This document shows positions 43,044 through 53,075 of a stretch of DNA of 64,000 bases, one piece after another. The DNA comes from Sphingobacterium sp. ML3W. GTDB lineage: Bacteria > Bacteroidota > Bacteroidia > Sphingobacteriales > Sphingobacteriaceae. How positions within the stretch are numbered: the first letter of the stretch is position 1; the number at the start of each line of letters is the position of its first letter. The stretch lies in assembly GCF_000747525.1 (NCBI RefSeq), contig NZ_CP009278.1:2604001-2668000 (forward strand), written 5' to 3'. The notes beneath the pieces were generated by a model. That model saw only the letters and a list, made by a program, of their open reading frames with translations. It ran no database searches and was not told the DNA's origin. The translations under genes and the position numbers were made by a program.

Positions 43044-44495
43044 ATGAATTATAAATATACTATTTTAACCATTTTATTACTATCACTAACAGTTGTAAGC
43101 TGTAAGAATGATTTTTTGGATCAAAAACCCGATCATGTCATTTCTGAAGAACTGGTCATTCATGATGTTGATAAATTGAAACGTCTGCTTGTGGGTTCTT
43201 ATAATGAAGTTTCGGGAAGTAATTATCTTGGCAGAATACTCTATAAACGCTCGGCTGTCAAGAGTCCTGATTTTAGATTTGTACAAACCATATACAATCC
43301 TCGAGAATATGAACAAATAGAATACCGATATGAAGAAAGCGGAAATAATAATGGAAGTGCAGCGGTGCTCTGGTTACAATGTTACAAAGTTATTGGTAAT
43401 CTCAATCTTATTTTAGCAAATATAGATGATGCTATTGGAGATGATGTATTGCGTAAGCAAATTAAAGCTGAATCGCTCGCTCTTCGAGGGATGATCTTTT
43501 TTGATCTCGCTCGAACTTTTGCCTATCCATGGATTAGGGAAAAAGGACTATCGCAGGGTATCCCATTGAAATTAGATCCAAATGAGGTCGTAATAGAAAG
43601 GGGATCGCTGATTCAGACCTTCAATCAAATTGTGAAGGATCTGCAGACTGCTGAAAATTTAATGCAGGAGGATGACTTATCTTCCGGAAGTTCAAAGTAC
43701 ATGACGAAAATAGCGGTACGTTCATTATTGGCAAGAGTATATCTCTATCAGGAAAATTGGCAAATGTCTATGGATTATGCTCAAAAAGTACTGAACGTGA
43801 TGCCTGAAGAAAAATTAATGGGCCTGGATAGCTACAGCTTTTCGGATTATACTTCTGAATCTATATTTGAACTCAGTGTAGGTAATGATAACTCCTCAGG
43901 GAGCAATGGTCTTGGTGCTCAATTTGATTATCGTTCGGGTGGACAGGGAGATGTCTTAGCCACACAATCTTTTATCGACTTACTGCAAGAATATGAGGGC
44001 GACCCGCGTGCCAATTTATTGATGAAGGATAAAGAAGGTAAACAGGCTGCGTTTGTAAAATATATAAATCGAAGTGGTGGAGCTGGACTAAGTATGCACA
44101 ATATTCCCGTGATTCGGCTCTCTGAAATCGTACTTATAGCGGCCGAATCATGTGCGCATGGGGCAACAGGGGGTGATGAAAAGGCTTTATATTACTTAAA
44201 TGTGCTCATTAAAAATCGTACGACCGATTTTCAAAAAAATAAAGCTACAGTGGGTGGACTTGAACTGTTAAGACGAATCGCGAAGGAAAGGAGAAGGGAA
44301 TTGGCATTGGAAGGGCATGAAATCTATGATTTGATCCGTACCGGTACCCTTATTGAAAGACGACAGTCAGATCATGTCAACACAGGGTTGAACAGCAATG
44401 CATTGACCATTGCGGCGACATCTCCTAAGACGATATACCCAATACCAGCTAACGAGATTGTGGCTAGTGGAATGAAACAGACAAATGGTTACTAA
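43044..44495 (+). CDS. SusD/RagB-family lipoprotein
   Basis: 483 aa. Lipobox VSC (Cys20) then KNDFLDQKPDHVI. It has SusD hallmarks (ESLALRGMIFFDLARTFAYP, LLRRIAKERRRELALEGHEI). It starts 3 bp after SusC, so translation is coupled. Surface binding protein for the SusC cargo. Confidence 0.92.
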   Translation: MNYKYTILTILLLSLTVVSCKNDFLDQKPDHVISEELVIHDVDKLKRLLVGSYNEVSGSNYLGRILYKRSAVKSPDFRFVQTIYNPREYEQIEYRYEESGNNNGSAAVLWLQCYKVIGNLNLILANIDDAIGDDVLRKQIKAESLALRGMIFFDLARTFAYPWIREKGLSQGIPLKLDPNEVVIERGSLIQTFNQIVKDLQTAENLMQEDDLSSGSSKYMTKIAVRSLLARVYLYQENWQMSMDYAQKVLNVMPEEKLMGLDSYSFSDYTSESIFELSVGNDNSSGSNGLGAQFDYRSGGQGDVLATQSFIDLLQEYEGDPRANLLMKDKEGKQAAFVKYINRSGGAGLSMHNIPVIRLSEIVLIAAESCAHGATGGDEKALYYLNVLIKNRTTDFQKNKATVGGLELLRRIAKERRRELALEGHEIYDLIRTGTLIERRQSDHVNTGLNSNALTIAATSPKTIYPIPANEIVASGMKQTNGY

Positions 44496-44578
44496 CAGCA
44501 CTTTATGAAACCAGCAAGAGTATGCTGTGCTGAAGTATATGCTCATGCTAGCCTCGTTTCCTTAAAATCAAATAAATA

Positions 44579-45829
44579 ATGAATAGACAAATAATTACAA
44601 TGAAAAATACGACTCGAATAATAGGTCTATTATATCTGGTGATCATCATGTCCGCCTGTGAAAGAAATTTGAAGCAGGTGGATGGTCTTCAGGATATTCC
44701 ATTTCCTCAGGGAGATAGAGCTATCCTACCTCACCTGACATCAAATGATGGTAAACTATATCTCTCGTGGGTGGATTCCCTGACGGGTTCCAGTACAAGG
44801 CTCCTATATAGCAGTCTTCAGGATGGAAGATGGTTAGAGCCGACGGTACTTACTACCGGCGAAAATTGGTTTGTAAATTGGGCGGATTATCCGATGATAG
44901 CAGCGCATGATGGCCATATATTGAGTCATTATCTGCAACAAACCGCTACAGGGAAAATGGCATATGGTATTCAATATAATGTTTCGACTGCAAATGGAAA
45001 GCAAAATGGAACCTACCAGCCTTTGAATAACGATCATACGGATACCGAACACGGCTTTGTATCGATGATCCCTTATCGGGATAGTAGTTTCTTAGTCGCG
45101 TGGCTGGACGGACGTAGTATGGAGGGTGCTGACCATGGACACAGTGGACATCATGGCGGTACTATGAGTGTAAGGGCCGCCGAAGTTACGGCTAGTGGCG
45201 ATGTAATCGATGAACAGATACTCGATGCCAGTGCATGTACCTGTTGCCAAACTACGGCTAGTATGACCAGCAATGGTCCTGTAGTTTTGTATAGGGACTG
45301 CACTGAGGATAATATACGCGATATCGTTATCGTGCGGAAGGTGGGTGATGTGTGGACAAAACCTATCCCAATCTATGCAGATAATTGGTTTATACAGGGT
45401 TGCCCGGTAAATGGCCCCAAATCTGCTGCGGTGGACAATACATTGGCTGTGGCTTGGTTTACAGCAGCTGATGACAATCCTAGGGTACAGCTTATTTTTT
45501 CGAATAATGGTGGCGAAAAGTTCAATACACCAATTTTGATTAGTAATAAGGAGGTTCTTGGTCGGGTAGATGTTTCCTTGATTGACTCGACTCAAGCTGT
45601 TGTGAGCTGGATGCAATCTAAAGGTCAGGAGACATTTCTTTATGCGATGAAAGTAAATGTAAATGGAAAAAAAGGTCCTATTCGACAGATTGCAGCGCTT
45701 TCATCCAGTAGAAAGACTGGTTTTCCTCAAATGGAAATTTTTGATGGTCAGCTATATTTTGCATGGATGAGCGTTCATGATAATGGTACCCTATTGAAAA
45801 CTGCTGCGATGGCAATTACTGATTTTTAG
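44579..45829 (+). CDS. Sialidase-like beta-propeller lipoprotein with His cluster and CxCC
   Basis: 416 aa; a start at the second Met (44600) is equally good and gives a cleaner lipoprotein signal (LLYLVIIMSAC, Cys27). Repeated SxxDGxxF-type propeller blades are visible, recalling sialidase-fold proteins. Residues 182-194 (EGADHGHSGHHGG) hold His186, 188, 191 and 192. A DASACTCCQTTASM segment holds Cys220, 222 and 223, a likely metal site. No clear sialidase Asp boxes or catalytic triad was identified. Together with the small HxCxxxC protein upstream it suggests a surface metal-binding role in the SusCD operon; copper is a guess. Confidence 0.65.
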   Translation: MNRQIITMKNTTRIIGLLYLVIIMSACERNLKQVDGLQDIPFPQGDRAILPHLTSNDGKLYLSWVDSLTGSSTRLLYSSLQDGRWLEPTVLTTGENWFVNWADYPMIAAHDGHILSHYLQQTATGKMAYGIQYNVSTANGKQNGTYQPLNNDHTDTEHGFVSMIPYRDSSFLVAWLDGRSMEGADHGHSGHHGGTMSVRAAEVTASGDVIDEQILDASACTCCQTTASMTSNGPVVLYRDCTEDNIRDIVIVRKVGDVWTKPIPIYADNWFIQGCPVNGPKSAAVDNTLAVAWFTAADDNPRVQLIFSNNGGEKFNTPILISNKEVLGRVDVSLIDSTQAVVSWMQSKGQETFLYAMKVNVNGKKGPIRQIAALSSSRKTGFPQMEIFDGQLYFAWMSVHDNGTLLKTAAMAITDF

Positions 45830-45855
45830 CAATAAAGCAAAACATTCAACATACA

Positions 45856-45897
45856 AGAGGCGATAATCTGATTTGAAATTGGGTTTATCGCCTTTTT
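45856..45897 (+). terminator. Terminator of the Cys/His-rich SusCD operon
   Basis: AGGCGATAA (45858-45866) pairs with TTATCGCCT (45885-45893), with wobble extension and a T5 tract, about 30 bp after the stop. Confidence 0.8.
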
Positions 45898-46013
45898 ATT
45901 TAAAGTATAAAGAATCTAATTGTTATGCACCATATGGCTAATGATAGAGGCATTTATTGGAAAATAGTAATGCAAGTCTTCGTTATGTTTAAGGATACTG
46001 AGTGTAATAAGTG

Positions 46014-47108
46014 TCAATCTTTAACCTGATGATCTAAGAAGGAAATAACCTCGTGTAGGAATCTGCTTGGGTAGGTATAGTGGATATTATGGGCTACATC
46101 TTCAAATACGACAAGTTTGATAAATTGAGGATGCTTCATGGCCAGTTCTCTGTTTTCAATTCGTACCGGTATAGGATCTTGTTCTGCATTTGCATCCATT
46201 ATTAAGACTGGGGTAGCTAAATCTTTAAAGATATCAGTGGGTTTGACTTCGACTATAGATTTTGCGTATTTACTGACATTGGGTTTATGGAAGATCACTT
46301 CTGCCATATGCAAGCTATCTTGCATATGATTATATTCAAATTGCCCTCGATATGTAATCCACTGGTTGTTCTGTGGTTTCAAATAACTCAGAATTTCAAA
46401 TTGATTTGTATTGATATCGGCATCGTATAAACTTTTATAGGCGTCAAATTTATGGGAGAAATATCCGGAATACTTGTCTACAACCTCTGCTGGGAGATCA
46501 ACATCTTTCAGTTTTCGTTTTAATGACTCTTCATCGAGTTTGAGATAGCTTGTGGCAAAGGCTACAGAACCACCGTCCTCTAATATCAGTGCGCTTACGT
46601 ATTGAGGCATAGTTTTGTAAATATGTGTTGCCAAAAATGCACCGCGTGAGAACCCGCCAATAACTGCTTTTTCAATTCCTAACGAATCCATCAAACACTT
46701 GATGTCTATACTGAGGTCGTCAAATGAAGCGTCAAAGTTTGGGAGAGGAGTTTTTCCGGCGTTGTATTGATCAATGGAAATCACTCGATATCCAGACTTT
46801 ACGATGCTATCTGCATATGGATAAAATTCATAGGCATTGCTTAAGCTACCATGTAGCCATATTAGCACTTTATCTTTATTATCAAGATTGCCCCATTCTA
46901 AATAAGAGAGCCTTACATTTTTTACCTGCATATCTTTCCGGTGGTTTTGCTCATAGGATTCGTAATCCTTTAAAGCCGATTGATAGTCGTGCATTATCCT
47001 TTGATCTGCTATTTCTTGGCTGAAAACATCCAAATAACTTGCGCTTATTAAGATTAGCATGGTTAACACGGTGCGATAGTTTGGTACACTGGAGTAGTGG
47101 TCTTTCAT
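46014..47108 (-). CDS. Exported alpha/beta hydrolase
   Basis: 364 aa. N-terminal signal (about 12-30, YRTVLTMLILISASYLDVFS) and alpha/beta-hydrolase core (about 70-360). The oxyanion region is WLHGSLSNAYEF, the nucleophile Ser lies in VIGGFSRGAFLA and the His in FEDVAHNIHYTYPS; the acid is probably in LIMDANAEQDP. Substrate unknown; an esterase or peptide/lactone hydrolase acting in the periplasm is inferred. Stands alone. Confidence 0.82.
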   Translation of the reverse strand: MKDHYSSVPNYRTVLTMLILISASYLDVFSQEIADQRIMHDYQSALKDYESYEQNHRKDMQVKNVRLSYLEWGNLDNKDKVLIWLHGSLSNAYEFYPYADSIVKSGYRVISIDQYNAGKTPLPNFDASFDDLSIDIKCLMDSLGIEKAVIGGFSRGAFLATHIYKTMPQYVSALILEDGGSVAFATSYLKLDEESLKRKLKDVDLPAEVVDKYSGYFSHKFDAYKSLYDADINTNQFEILSYLKPQNNQWITYRGQFEYNHMQDSLHMAEVIFHKPNVSKYAKSIVEVKPTDIFKDLATPVLIMDANAEQDPIPVRIENRELAMKHPQFIKLVVFEDVAHNIHYTYPSRFLHEVISFLDHQVKD

Positions 47109-47950
47109 AGGTGGATCTGATTGTTATTGAAGGTTAAACTAAGATTAATTTGTTTTAAATACAATTTTAATTTCATAGTATTTGAAACCAGTTTATCTGT
47201 TAGCATTAATTGTGTAAGAGAATTCTTCACCGCTTTACAATTTTGATCTCTGCGATAGCATCAGGAATTCGATATATAATGGAAATAGAAGGGGAGGCTA
47301 AATGGCTTTTTATTAAATACCAAATTTTGATTATTAGTTATGCCTTATTATAGCGACTTACAGTTATTTACCGAACCTCATAGTGCTAATATTATTAGTT
47401 TTATTGTGTCTGTAAAAAAACCAGACTCCAATCATTTCAATGCTATGGCACTCTAATATTCTTAATGAAGTAAATTATCCCCTTAAAAGTTGTTGCAAAA
47501 TTAGGTTTCTTTTAAGCTAATAATATTAGTACATAAGTTTTAATATACTGTTTTTTAATGCGTTATTATGATATGATGTCAGATTAAACAATATGGGGGT
47601 GAATTATACGATGTTAAATGTGCATATAATTATCTCATTTATTGTCTGAATATGATGTGAGGGGTGTAGCGTGAATGCAGTGGCTAAAGGTTAATGAAAA
47701 AATAAATATTTGCGTAAAACAATCTGTTCAATGTAAGTCTGGCAATCTTGTAGCAATTGTAATGGGTGACATAATATTTTGAATCGAGGGTCATTCGAAA
47801 CTCAAAAAATAGTGCATAGAGGGATGTGTTAAGTTAGGGGCAACAAATAGGTGCTTTAGTTAAGCTTGTGAGAATTGAAAATTTAAATAAAAAAATCTAT
47901 TCATCAAAAATAACGTAACCTGAGAAATAGTAAAGTGAAGCGTAGTATTT
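47109..47950. other. 840-bp AT-rich region without clear genes
   Basis: No convincing gene. A 38-codon ORF on the plus strand (47340-47456) has mildly protein-like composition (SDLQLFTEPHSANIISFIVS) and could be a small or broken gene. Near-palindromic copies of CTAATATTATTAG occur at about 47383 and 47516. The rest is low-complexity AT-rich sequence, probably the promoter side of the alpha/beta hydrolase and the end of truA. Confidence 0.4.
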
Positions 47951-48772
47951 CTAAATCAAGATCCAATCGGAACTTTGAGATGGTGTTAAAAAATCGGTGC
48001 GTGGAGGAAGGTTTAAATAGGGGTAGTTAACTTTGGAAAGGTATAATCCTATTGGATATGCGGGCTTTAATATTTTTGGTATTTCTAGTGTGATTAAATG
48101 GTGTTCGAATTCTTGTATAGATAGCTCTCCAATTCCAATTTGCAAAAGCTTTCCGGATAAAATACGAATCATTTTACCTAAGAAACGATTACTGGAAATA
48201 TTAAATCGTATTCGGTCTTCACTGGCATTGACAAATATTCCGGCTGACGAAACATGACATATCGTATGATCGTTTTTATCGGGGTGGGTACAAAAGGAGC
48301 GATAATCATTATATTGAAGTAATAATTTCGCAGCATCACTCATTTTTTGAAAATCCAGATTCGGATATTGGTATAAAGAGCTTTGATTGCTTAAGAAGGG
48401 ATCTTTATAAGTATGGATGAAATAATCGTATTCTCTTTGTACGGCGTCAAAACGGGCATGTGGCTTACCTTCCATTTTTATGATGTCGTAGATAGCAATA
48501 GAAGCAGGAAGAGCTTTGTTCAATCGATAAAGTAAATCAAAATCACATTCTTTCTCTATATCTGCATGGAAAAAATATTGACTTGCATGTACACTTGCAT
48601 CTGTACGGCCACAACCATATATAGTCGTTGGTACCTTTAGAACTTTATGAAGCGTATTTTCCAAAATTTCTTGCACAGTTGTAACGTTTGGCTGTCTTTG
48701 CCAGCCACTATAACACTGTCCTTGATAGGCAATATGGAAAAAATATCTCAATTTGATTTTTATAAGCTGCAA
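47951..48772 (-). CDS. truA: tRNA pseudouridine synthase A (TruA)
   Basis: 273 aa, near the usual 240-270. The catalytic Asp58 sits in GCGRTDASVHAS, and the family pattern YFFHIAYQGQCYSGWQRQPN is at the N-terminus, with HARFDAVQREYDYFI and RFLGKMIRILSGKLL later. It converts U38-U40 of the anticodon stem to pseudouridine. The C-terminal end (about 250-273) is a little extended. The upstream ATG chosen gives MQLIKIKLRYFFH; a later start is not available. Confidence 0.93.
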   Translation of the reverse strand: MQLIKIKLRYFFHIAYQGQCYSGWQRQPNVTTVQEILENTLHKVLKVPTTIYGCGRTDASVHASQYFFHADIEKECDFDLLYRLNKALPASIAIYDIIKMEGKPHARFDAVQREYDYFIHTYKDPFLSNQSSLYQYPNLDFQKMSDAAKLLLQYNDYRSFCTHPDKNDHTICHVSSAGIFVNASEDRIRFNISSNRFLGKMIRILSGKLLQIGIGELSIQEFEHHLITLEIPKILKPAYPIGLYLSKVNYPYLNLPPRTDFLTPSQSSDWILI

Positions 48773-48963
48773 TTTTACGTAAAATAGCTAGCATAACCGC
48801 TATAAAGAAATTATAATTATGATTCGATTTACTATATGTTAATGCTTCTAAATATTAATGTTTGTTATACACGTTTTTCAAATAGTTGACTGCCAGATGT
48901 TATACTATTGAGCCATAGGTTATTTAATACCGTAAATTATGGGGTAATGGTCTTGTTTTTAAT

Positions 48964-49455
48964 TTAGATTACTTTACAAGTGGGATTATGCAGCACTGGA
49001 AAGTTACAGGAATTTGCTATAAAACATAGTTGGTTGGCCTTTGTATGGAGATTTATGGCCAAGGTCATTTGCGCGGGATGTGCAATTGTGACTCGCGGGT
49101 TTAATCGTACTTCTATAAAACGACCACTGCCATCAGGTTGGACTTCAAGTATTGCTTCTGCATGGTCATCATAGCTGATAACGTCGATATTATTTTGGGC
49201 ACAGACATATAAGTAGGACATCATATGACAGGAAGCTAAACTACTCAAAAGGAGGTCTTCCGGATTATATAATGCTGGATCTCCTTTGAACGCTTTTGCG
49301 GCTGAGATATCTAGATCGGGTTTGCCTGCTATTGATATCCGATGGGTTTTACTAGAGAATTTTGATGCGTATGGTTGTGCTTTGTTTCGCCATTTTAGTG
49401 TGGCTTTAAAAAGGTGTTTGAAAGTCATTTTATTTTGAATTTGGTTCTTTATCAA
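48964..49455 (-). CDS. OsmC-family peroxide-reducing protein
   Basis: 163 aa; a start at Met10 (49428) is also possible. OsmC/Ohr fold with the first redox Cys76 in LASCHMMSYLYV and another in FIANSCNFPV (Cys150). These proteins reduce organic hydroperoxides or participate in stress response. Two further Cys (144, 160) lie near the end. Monocistronic. Confidence 0.85.
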   Translation of the reverse strand: MIKNQIQNKMTFKHLFKATLKWRNKAQPYASKFSSKTHRISIAGKPDLDISAAKAFKGDPALYNPEDLLLSSLASCHMMSYLYVCAQNNIDVISYDDHAEAILEVQPDGSGRFIEVRLNPRVTIAHPAQMTLAINLHTKANQLCFIANSCNFPVLHNPTCKVI

Positions 49456-49502
49456 GAACTGTTATGGTCCGGAATCAATTTTTAGACAATACCACTTTCT
49501 TC

Positions 49503-49847
49503 TTACTTGAATAGACTGTAGTAAAAAATACTTAGGGCTACAGAGATCAGGTTTCCAATCAGGTAGTAATCATTATAAGCAGCTTCTTTTTTGATATTTT
49601 CTGGTGTATCTTCTTTATCAGCTCGTTTGAGTCGAGTCCCTAATTTTAGAGCGCCAAAGAGCGTCAGTACATGTGGGAACCCTTGACATAGGCTATAGGT
49701 CATAAAAAGACGTTCGAGCACACCCTTAACAGTGGATTTAAGATCAAATTTCTTGTTATTGACAGACTGAGGAGTGAAGATCCAAAATGCAAGACTAAGC
49801 AGCAGCTCTGCAACAAGGATGATCAGGATGTTATAAACGAGGTGCAT
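49503..49847 (-). CDS. DUF3307-like small membrane protein
   Basis: 114 aa with membrane segments at about 4-25 (VYNILIILVAELLLSLAFWI) and the C-terminus (YLIGNLISVALSIFYYSLF), separated by a basic soluble part. Pairing with the SatD-like gene upstream (17-bp overlap) is the usual arrangement in Bacteroidota. Exact function unknown. Confidence 0.6.
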   Translation of the reverse strand: MHLVYNILIILVAELLLSLAFWIFTPQSVNNKKFDLKSTVKGVLERLFMTYSLCQGFPHVLTLFGALKLGTRLKRADKEDTPENIKKEAAYNDYYLIGNLISVALSIFYYSLFK

Positions 49848-50478
49848 AGGGTAGTTTACTGATTGTTCTTAATATTGCTTTGGTCGCTTCATATGATGAA
49901 ATATTTAATGTTTTTTCCCGTTTCCAGATTTGGGACCTTGTTTTTTTCACTTGATCAGCAACGATTTTATAATCTTTAAATGTAATAAATGCTTCAATCA
50001 ATTCATAATCTTTTTCTGGGTTCCACTTATCGATGATATTTTCAAGGATAAGAAAGGTATTGTTCAAAATCGAATCTAAGTCAGTGTTCCCGATCTGTAT
50101 ATAAAATCGTTGTGAGTTGGATTTCATGCTATTGAGTGTATAACGTGCATCGCGTAAGCCATCGCCAAGCATCTCATAAGCGATTTCTTTATTGATTTTC
50201 GTTTCGATATCACCATAAAGAAGTACATAGCGCAATTGAAAATCATACCCTTGTCTAATGATTTCTTCTTCTAACTCAAGAATGATGTCCAGCCCGGTCT
50301 CTAGATTGCTGACAAGTCCTTGAAATTCGTCTCCTAATGTAATCGTAAGGGGAGAAGGTAGACTATTTTTGTAATCATTATTTATCTTGGCTACGGTCTT
50401 CTTAAAGTCAACCATCAACGACGTTTGATTTTTTTGACCACTTCCAATGATATCGCTCATCAATATAAAATATTTCAT
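49831..50478 (-). CDS. SatD-family protein
   Basis: 215 aa. The N-terminal MSDIIGSG and the later ITLGDEFQGL with conserved Asp/Glu and a C-terminal HTH-like end (YKIVADQVKKTRSQIWKREK) match SatD-family proteins. These are linked to nucleotide or sigma-like stress contexts in Bacteroidota, but a defined role is lacking. It overlaps the following small membrane gene by 17 bp, suggesting joint translation. Confidence 0.7.
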   Translation of the reverse strand: MKYFILMSDIIGSGQKNQTSLMVDFKKTVAKINNDYKNSLPSPLTITLGDEFQGLVSNLETGLDIILELEEEIIRQGYDFQLRYVLLYGDIETKINKEIAYEMLGDGLRDARYTLNSMKSNSQRFYIQIGNTDLDSILNNTFLILENIIDKWNPEKDYELIEAFITFKDYKIVADQVKKTRSQIWKREKTLNISSYEATKAILRTISKLPYAPRL

Positions 50479-50695
50479 GATATAGTATCTTTTAACTATT
50501 TTATGTCAAATATAGTGAAACAAAACTGTTTATGTCAATAAAAATGAAATGAATGAGTGGAGATATAGTATACATATGAAAAACCCATCATTAGATTACA
50601 TCATCCACTGCGTACTATTAGGAAGATCGATGCATTTTACCAGTATTTTTAATTAAGTTTATGCTTTAACGATTTTGTAACAGAAATATAAAGCT

Positions 50696-50842
50696 ATGAA
50701 AACAACATTGATTATACTGCTCATGTTAATCGCTATTGTGATGATTTATTTGGGTATGAAAGCAGCTATACTACCTCCAATATTGACTGGCGCGGGTTTT
50801 ATAGTCATTGCGGCTTTGTTTTTAACCGGTGTGAAAAAATAG
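50696..50842 (+). CDS. 48-aa two-helix membrane protein
   Basis: MKTTLIILLMLIAIVMIYLG followed by MKAAILPPILTGAGFIVIAA and LFLTGVKK. Two membrane segments with a short turn, well formed start and stop, in a 500-bp gap between divergent genes. Likely a real small membrane protein; no role can be given. Confidence 0.55.
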   Translation: MKTTLIILLMLIAIVMIYLGMKAAILPPILTGAGFIVIAALFLTGVKK

Positions 50843-50979
50843 CTTCACCTAAAACTTCTGAGGGTCAAGTTTTCATTACGGTGGGTCAAATATTAAAAAG
50901 AGGAAACTTAATTAGTAACTATATTAGTATAATATTGTTAACTTAATTTAGTAAAGTTATATTTCATATTACTACACTT

Positions 50980-51453
50980 ATGATGCGGATAGTCTATTCT
51001 TTTATTTTCATTATTTTTTCCTGCGCCTATATTGTGAAGGCACAAGAAAAAAACACATCTGACTCTCTAGTTCATACTTTTGTAGCAGTAGATGCTTTTC
51101 ATCAACCTCCAAACGGAATAGATAAGTCCAAGATTCATTGGGTTAATTATTTAGATTCCTTGTATCAAATTGGTGTTTTAAAGAATGAAAAGTTATATTC
51201 AGATTATGTTTTTAATGTTATAATATCAATAAATGGTTCTTTGGTTCAAACAAATGATCTTCCCCAAGATTCAATTTTGAGAGACTTCTTGAAAATTCAG
51301 AAAAGATGGCAGTTAGGATTGCAATCAGGAAGACCGGTAAGTAGTTTATTAAAAATGAAAATACCGAAAGAAATTTTCCAGCGGTGGGAGAAAAGAAAAC
51401 TTGTGCTGATTCCCGATTTAATAGTGCGTGAAGAGTTTCCAAAAGGAAAGTAA
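50980..51453 (+). CDS. Small exported protein, 157 aa
   Basis: Signal peptide to about residue 21 (FIFIIFSCAYIVKAQ). The mature part is a mixed alpha/beta domain with YVFNVIISINGSLVQ and a helical second half, vaguely recalling a TonB C-terminal-like or peptide-binding fold. Not recognised. Ends 24 bp from the convergent LuxR gene. Confidence 0.6.
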   Translation: MMRIVYSFIFIIFSCAYIVKAQEKNTSDSLVHTFVAVDAFHQPPNGIDKSKIHWVNYLDSLYQIGVLKNEKLYSDYVFNVIISINGSLVQTNDLPQDSILRDFLKIQKRWQLGLQSGRPVSSLLKMKIPKEIFQRWEKRKLVLIPDLIVREEFPKGK

Positions 51454-51477
51454 ATATTCAAAGCCTCTCCGTATTAA

Positions 51478-52248
51478 TTAAGTGAGCAGGTTTAAGGAGG
51501 ATGCTACACGACATGCTTCTATGGAATTGTTAACACGTAGTTTTTCAAGAATATTCTGTCGATGCCGGTTGACAGTATTGATGCTAATGGAAAACACATC
51601 GGCGATTTCTTTACTTCGCTTACCAATTTTAATCTGACGAAGGATCTCTATTTCTCTTTTAGATAATAGATTACCACTTTCTTGCTTTTCCGACTGAATA
51701 ATCTGGCCTGTGACACTATTGACAATACATCCTTCGTAGGATTCGGTCTGCTCTGAGAAATGAGCGAAATTATATAAACATAAAGCTAACCAGATGCTAC
51801 CATTGGACGAATTACGGACGTAGTACATGCGGTGTGATATCCATATGTATTGCCCGGATTGATGACGCATCCTAATCTTACTGATTACATGGTAATCGTA
51901 TCGTTTGGTATGTGGTACATGCTTTATATAATGAAAATACTGCAATTCTAACATGTGCTTTTGTAATAGATCATCGGGATGGATGAGGTTGAAAATAGCA
52001 TCTTCCCATATGGAATCAATTTCCGAACAGATATCCTGATCAGATAGCCCTAATGCCGAGGCAATACCACCATAATATAGATAGCTTTTTTCACTCTTTA
52101 GATCGCTTAGTACTGCAATTGAATTTTCAACATGCGCATAGAGCTGTGCCATACACTGACATTGCTCAAGCTGTCTATAAGCATCTGGTTCTTGGTCAAA
52201 TGCCTGTTTTAAAAGCTGATCATTAAGGATGCTTGCAATGTTGTTCAT
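51478..52248 (-). CDS. PAS-LuxR type transcriptional regulator
   Basis: 256 aa. A PAS-like sensing region occupies about 30-175 (residues such as YLYYGGIASALGLSDQ, MRHQSGQYIWISHRMYYVRN). The LuxR HTH at the end is classic: LSKREIEILRQIKIGKRSKE, then IADVFSISINTVNRHRQNIL. It is divergent from the DUF1349 gene with 98 bp between, so it may regulate that gene. Ligand unknown. Confidence 0.85.
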   Translation of the reverse strand: MNNIASILNDQLLKQAFDQEPDAYRQLEQCQCMAQLYAHVENSIAVLSDLKSEKSYLYYGGIASALGLSDQDICSEIDSIWEDAIFNLIHPDDLLQKHMLELQYFHYIKHVPHTKRYDYHVISKIRMRHQSGQYIWISHRMYYVRNSSNGSIWLALCLYNFAHFSEQTESYEGCIVNSVTGQIIQSEKQESGNLLSKREIEILRQIKIGKRSKEIADVFSISINTVNRHRQNILEKLRVNNSIEACRVASSLNLLT

Positions 52249-52275
52249 GTTGTAAAAAATGGTTATTAATCAGTA

Positions 52276-52306
52276 TTGATTATCATTAAATACTCGTATA
52301 CCTTTG
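52276..52306 (+). promoter_or_regulatory. Promoter of the DUF1349 gene
   Basis: TTG (52276-52278) and TACCTTTG (52299-52306) are 20 bp apart, a match to the Bacteroidota consensus, 41 bp before the ATG at 52347. Confidence 0.65.
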
Positions 52307-52346
52307 CTAAAGTAAAGAATTATAAGGTTATTTTTGATAAAACAAG

Positions 52347-52997
52347 ATGAAGAAACTCGTATTGGTCTTTTTGGCCGTAGTGTGCCAACAATGGGCGGTA
52401 GCACAAAATCTAACAAAAATGCAATGGTTCAACGAGCCTGCAAAGTGGGAAGTAAAGGATAATGCACTCAAAATATTTGTGACACCACAGAGTGATTATT
52501 GGCGCATATCACATTATGGTTTTACCGTTGACGATGCGCCCTTTTATTATGGAACATATGGTGGTGAGTTTGAAACTAAAGTAAAGATATCTGCCGATTA
52601 TAAAGCACGTTTTGACCAAATGGGGCTCATGCTAAGAATTGATAAGGAGAATTATATTAAAGCCGGAATCGAGTTTGTGGATGGAAAATATAATCTAAGT
52701 ACGGTAGTAACACATCGTACAAGCGACTGGAGCATCATCAGCTTGGATAGTGCAGTTCCTTATGTATGGATCAAAGCGGTTAGAAGATTAGATGCTGTGG
52801 AGATTTTTTATTCTTTTGATGATAAAACATATACGATGATGCGTAATGCTTATCTTCAGGATAATACACCAGTAATGGTTGGTTTAATGGCCGCTTGTCC
52901 CGACGGAAATGGCTTTGATGCAACATTTGAACACTTTTCTGTCAAGCATCTTGCAGATCAACGACGTTTGAAATGGTTAAAAGATAACGCTGATTAA
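52347..52997 (+). CDS. Exported DUF1349 (concanavalin-like) protein
   Basis: 216 aa. Signal peptide (LVLVFLAVVCQQWAVAQ), then a DUF1349-type beta-sandwich with MQWFNEPAKWEVKDNALKIF, GLMLRIDKENYIKAGIEFV and GLMAACPDGNGFDATFEHFS. DUF1349 proteins are beta-jelly-roll, carbohydrate-binding-like, with unknown enzymatic role. Single gene with its own terminator. Confidence 0.85.
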   Translation: MKKLVLVFLAVVCQQWAVAQNLTKMQWFNEPAKWEVKDNALKIFVTPQSDYWRISHYGFTVDDAPFYYGTYGGEFETKVKISADYKARFDQMGLMLRIDKENYIKAGIEFVDGKYNLSTVVTHRTSDWSIISLDSAVPYVWIKAVRRLDAVEIFYSFDDKTYTMMRNAYLQDNTPVMVGLMAACPDGNGFDATFEHFSVKHLADQRRLKWLKDNAD

Positions 52998-53075
52998 TCT
53001 ATGTTCAGTATATATCAACTGTAGCTTTATAGGTGAATAACAAGGCCAATAACGCTGATTTGGTCATTATAATAG

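Noticed and set aside
44579..45829. True sialidase
   Set aside because: Propeller-like blades are visible but no catalytic Arg triad or Asp boxes could be assigned, so only a sialidase-like fold is claimed.
47340..47456. 38-codon ORF in the 47.1-47.9 kb gap
   Set aside because: No terminator, promoter or family support; kept only as a note in the intergenic entry.
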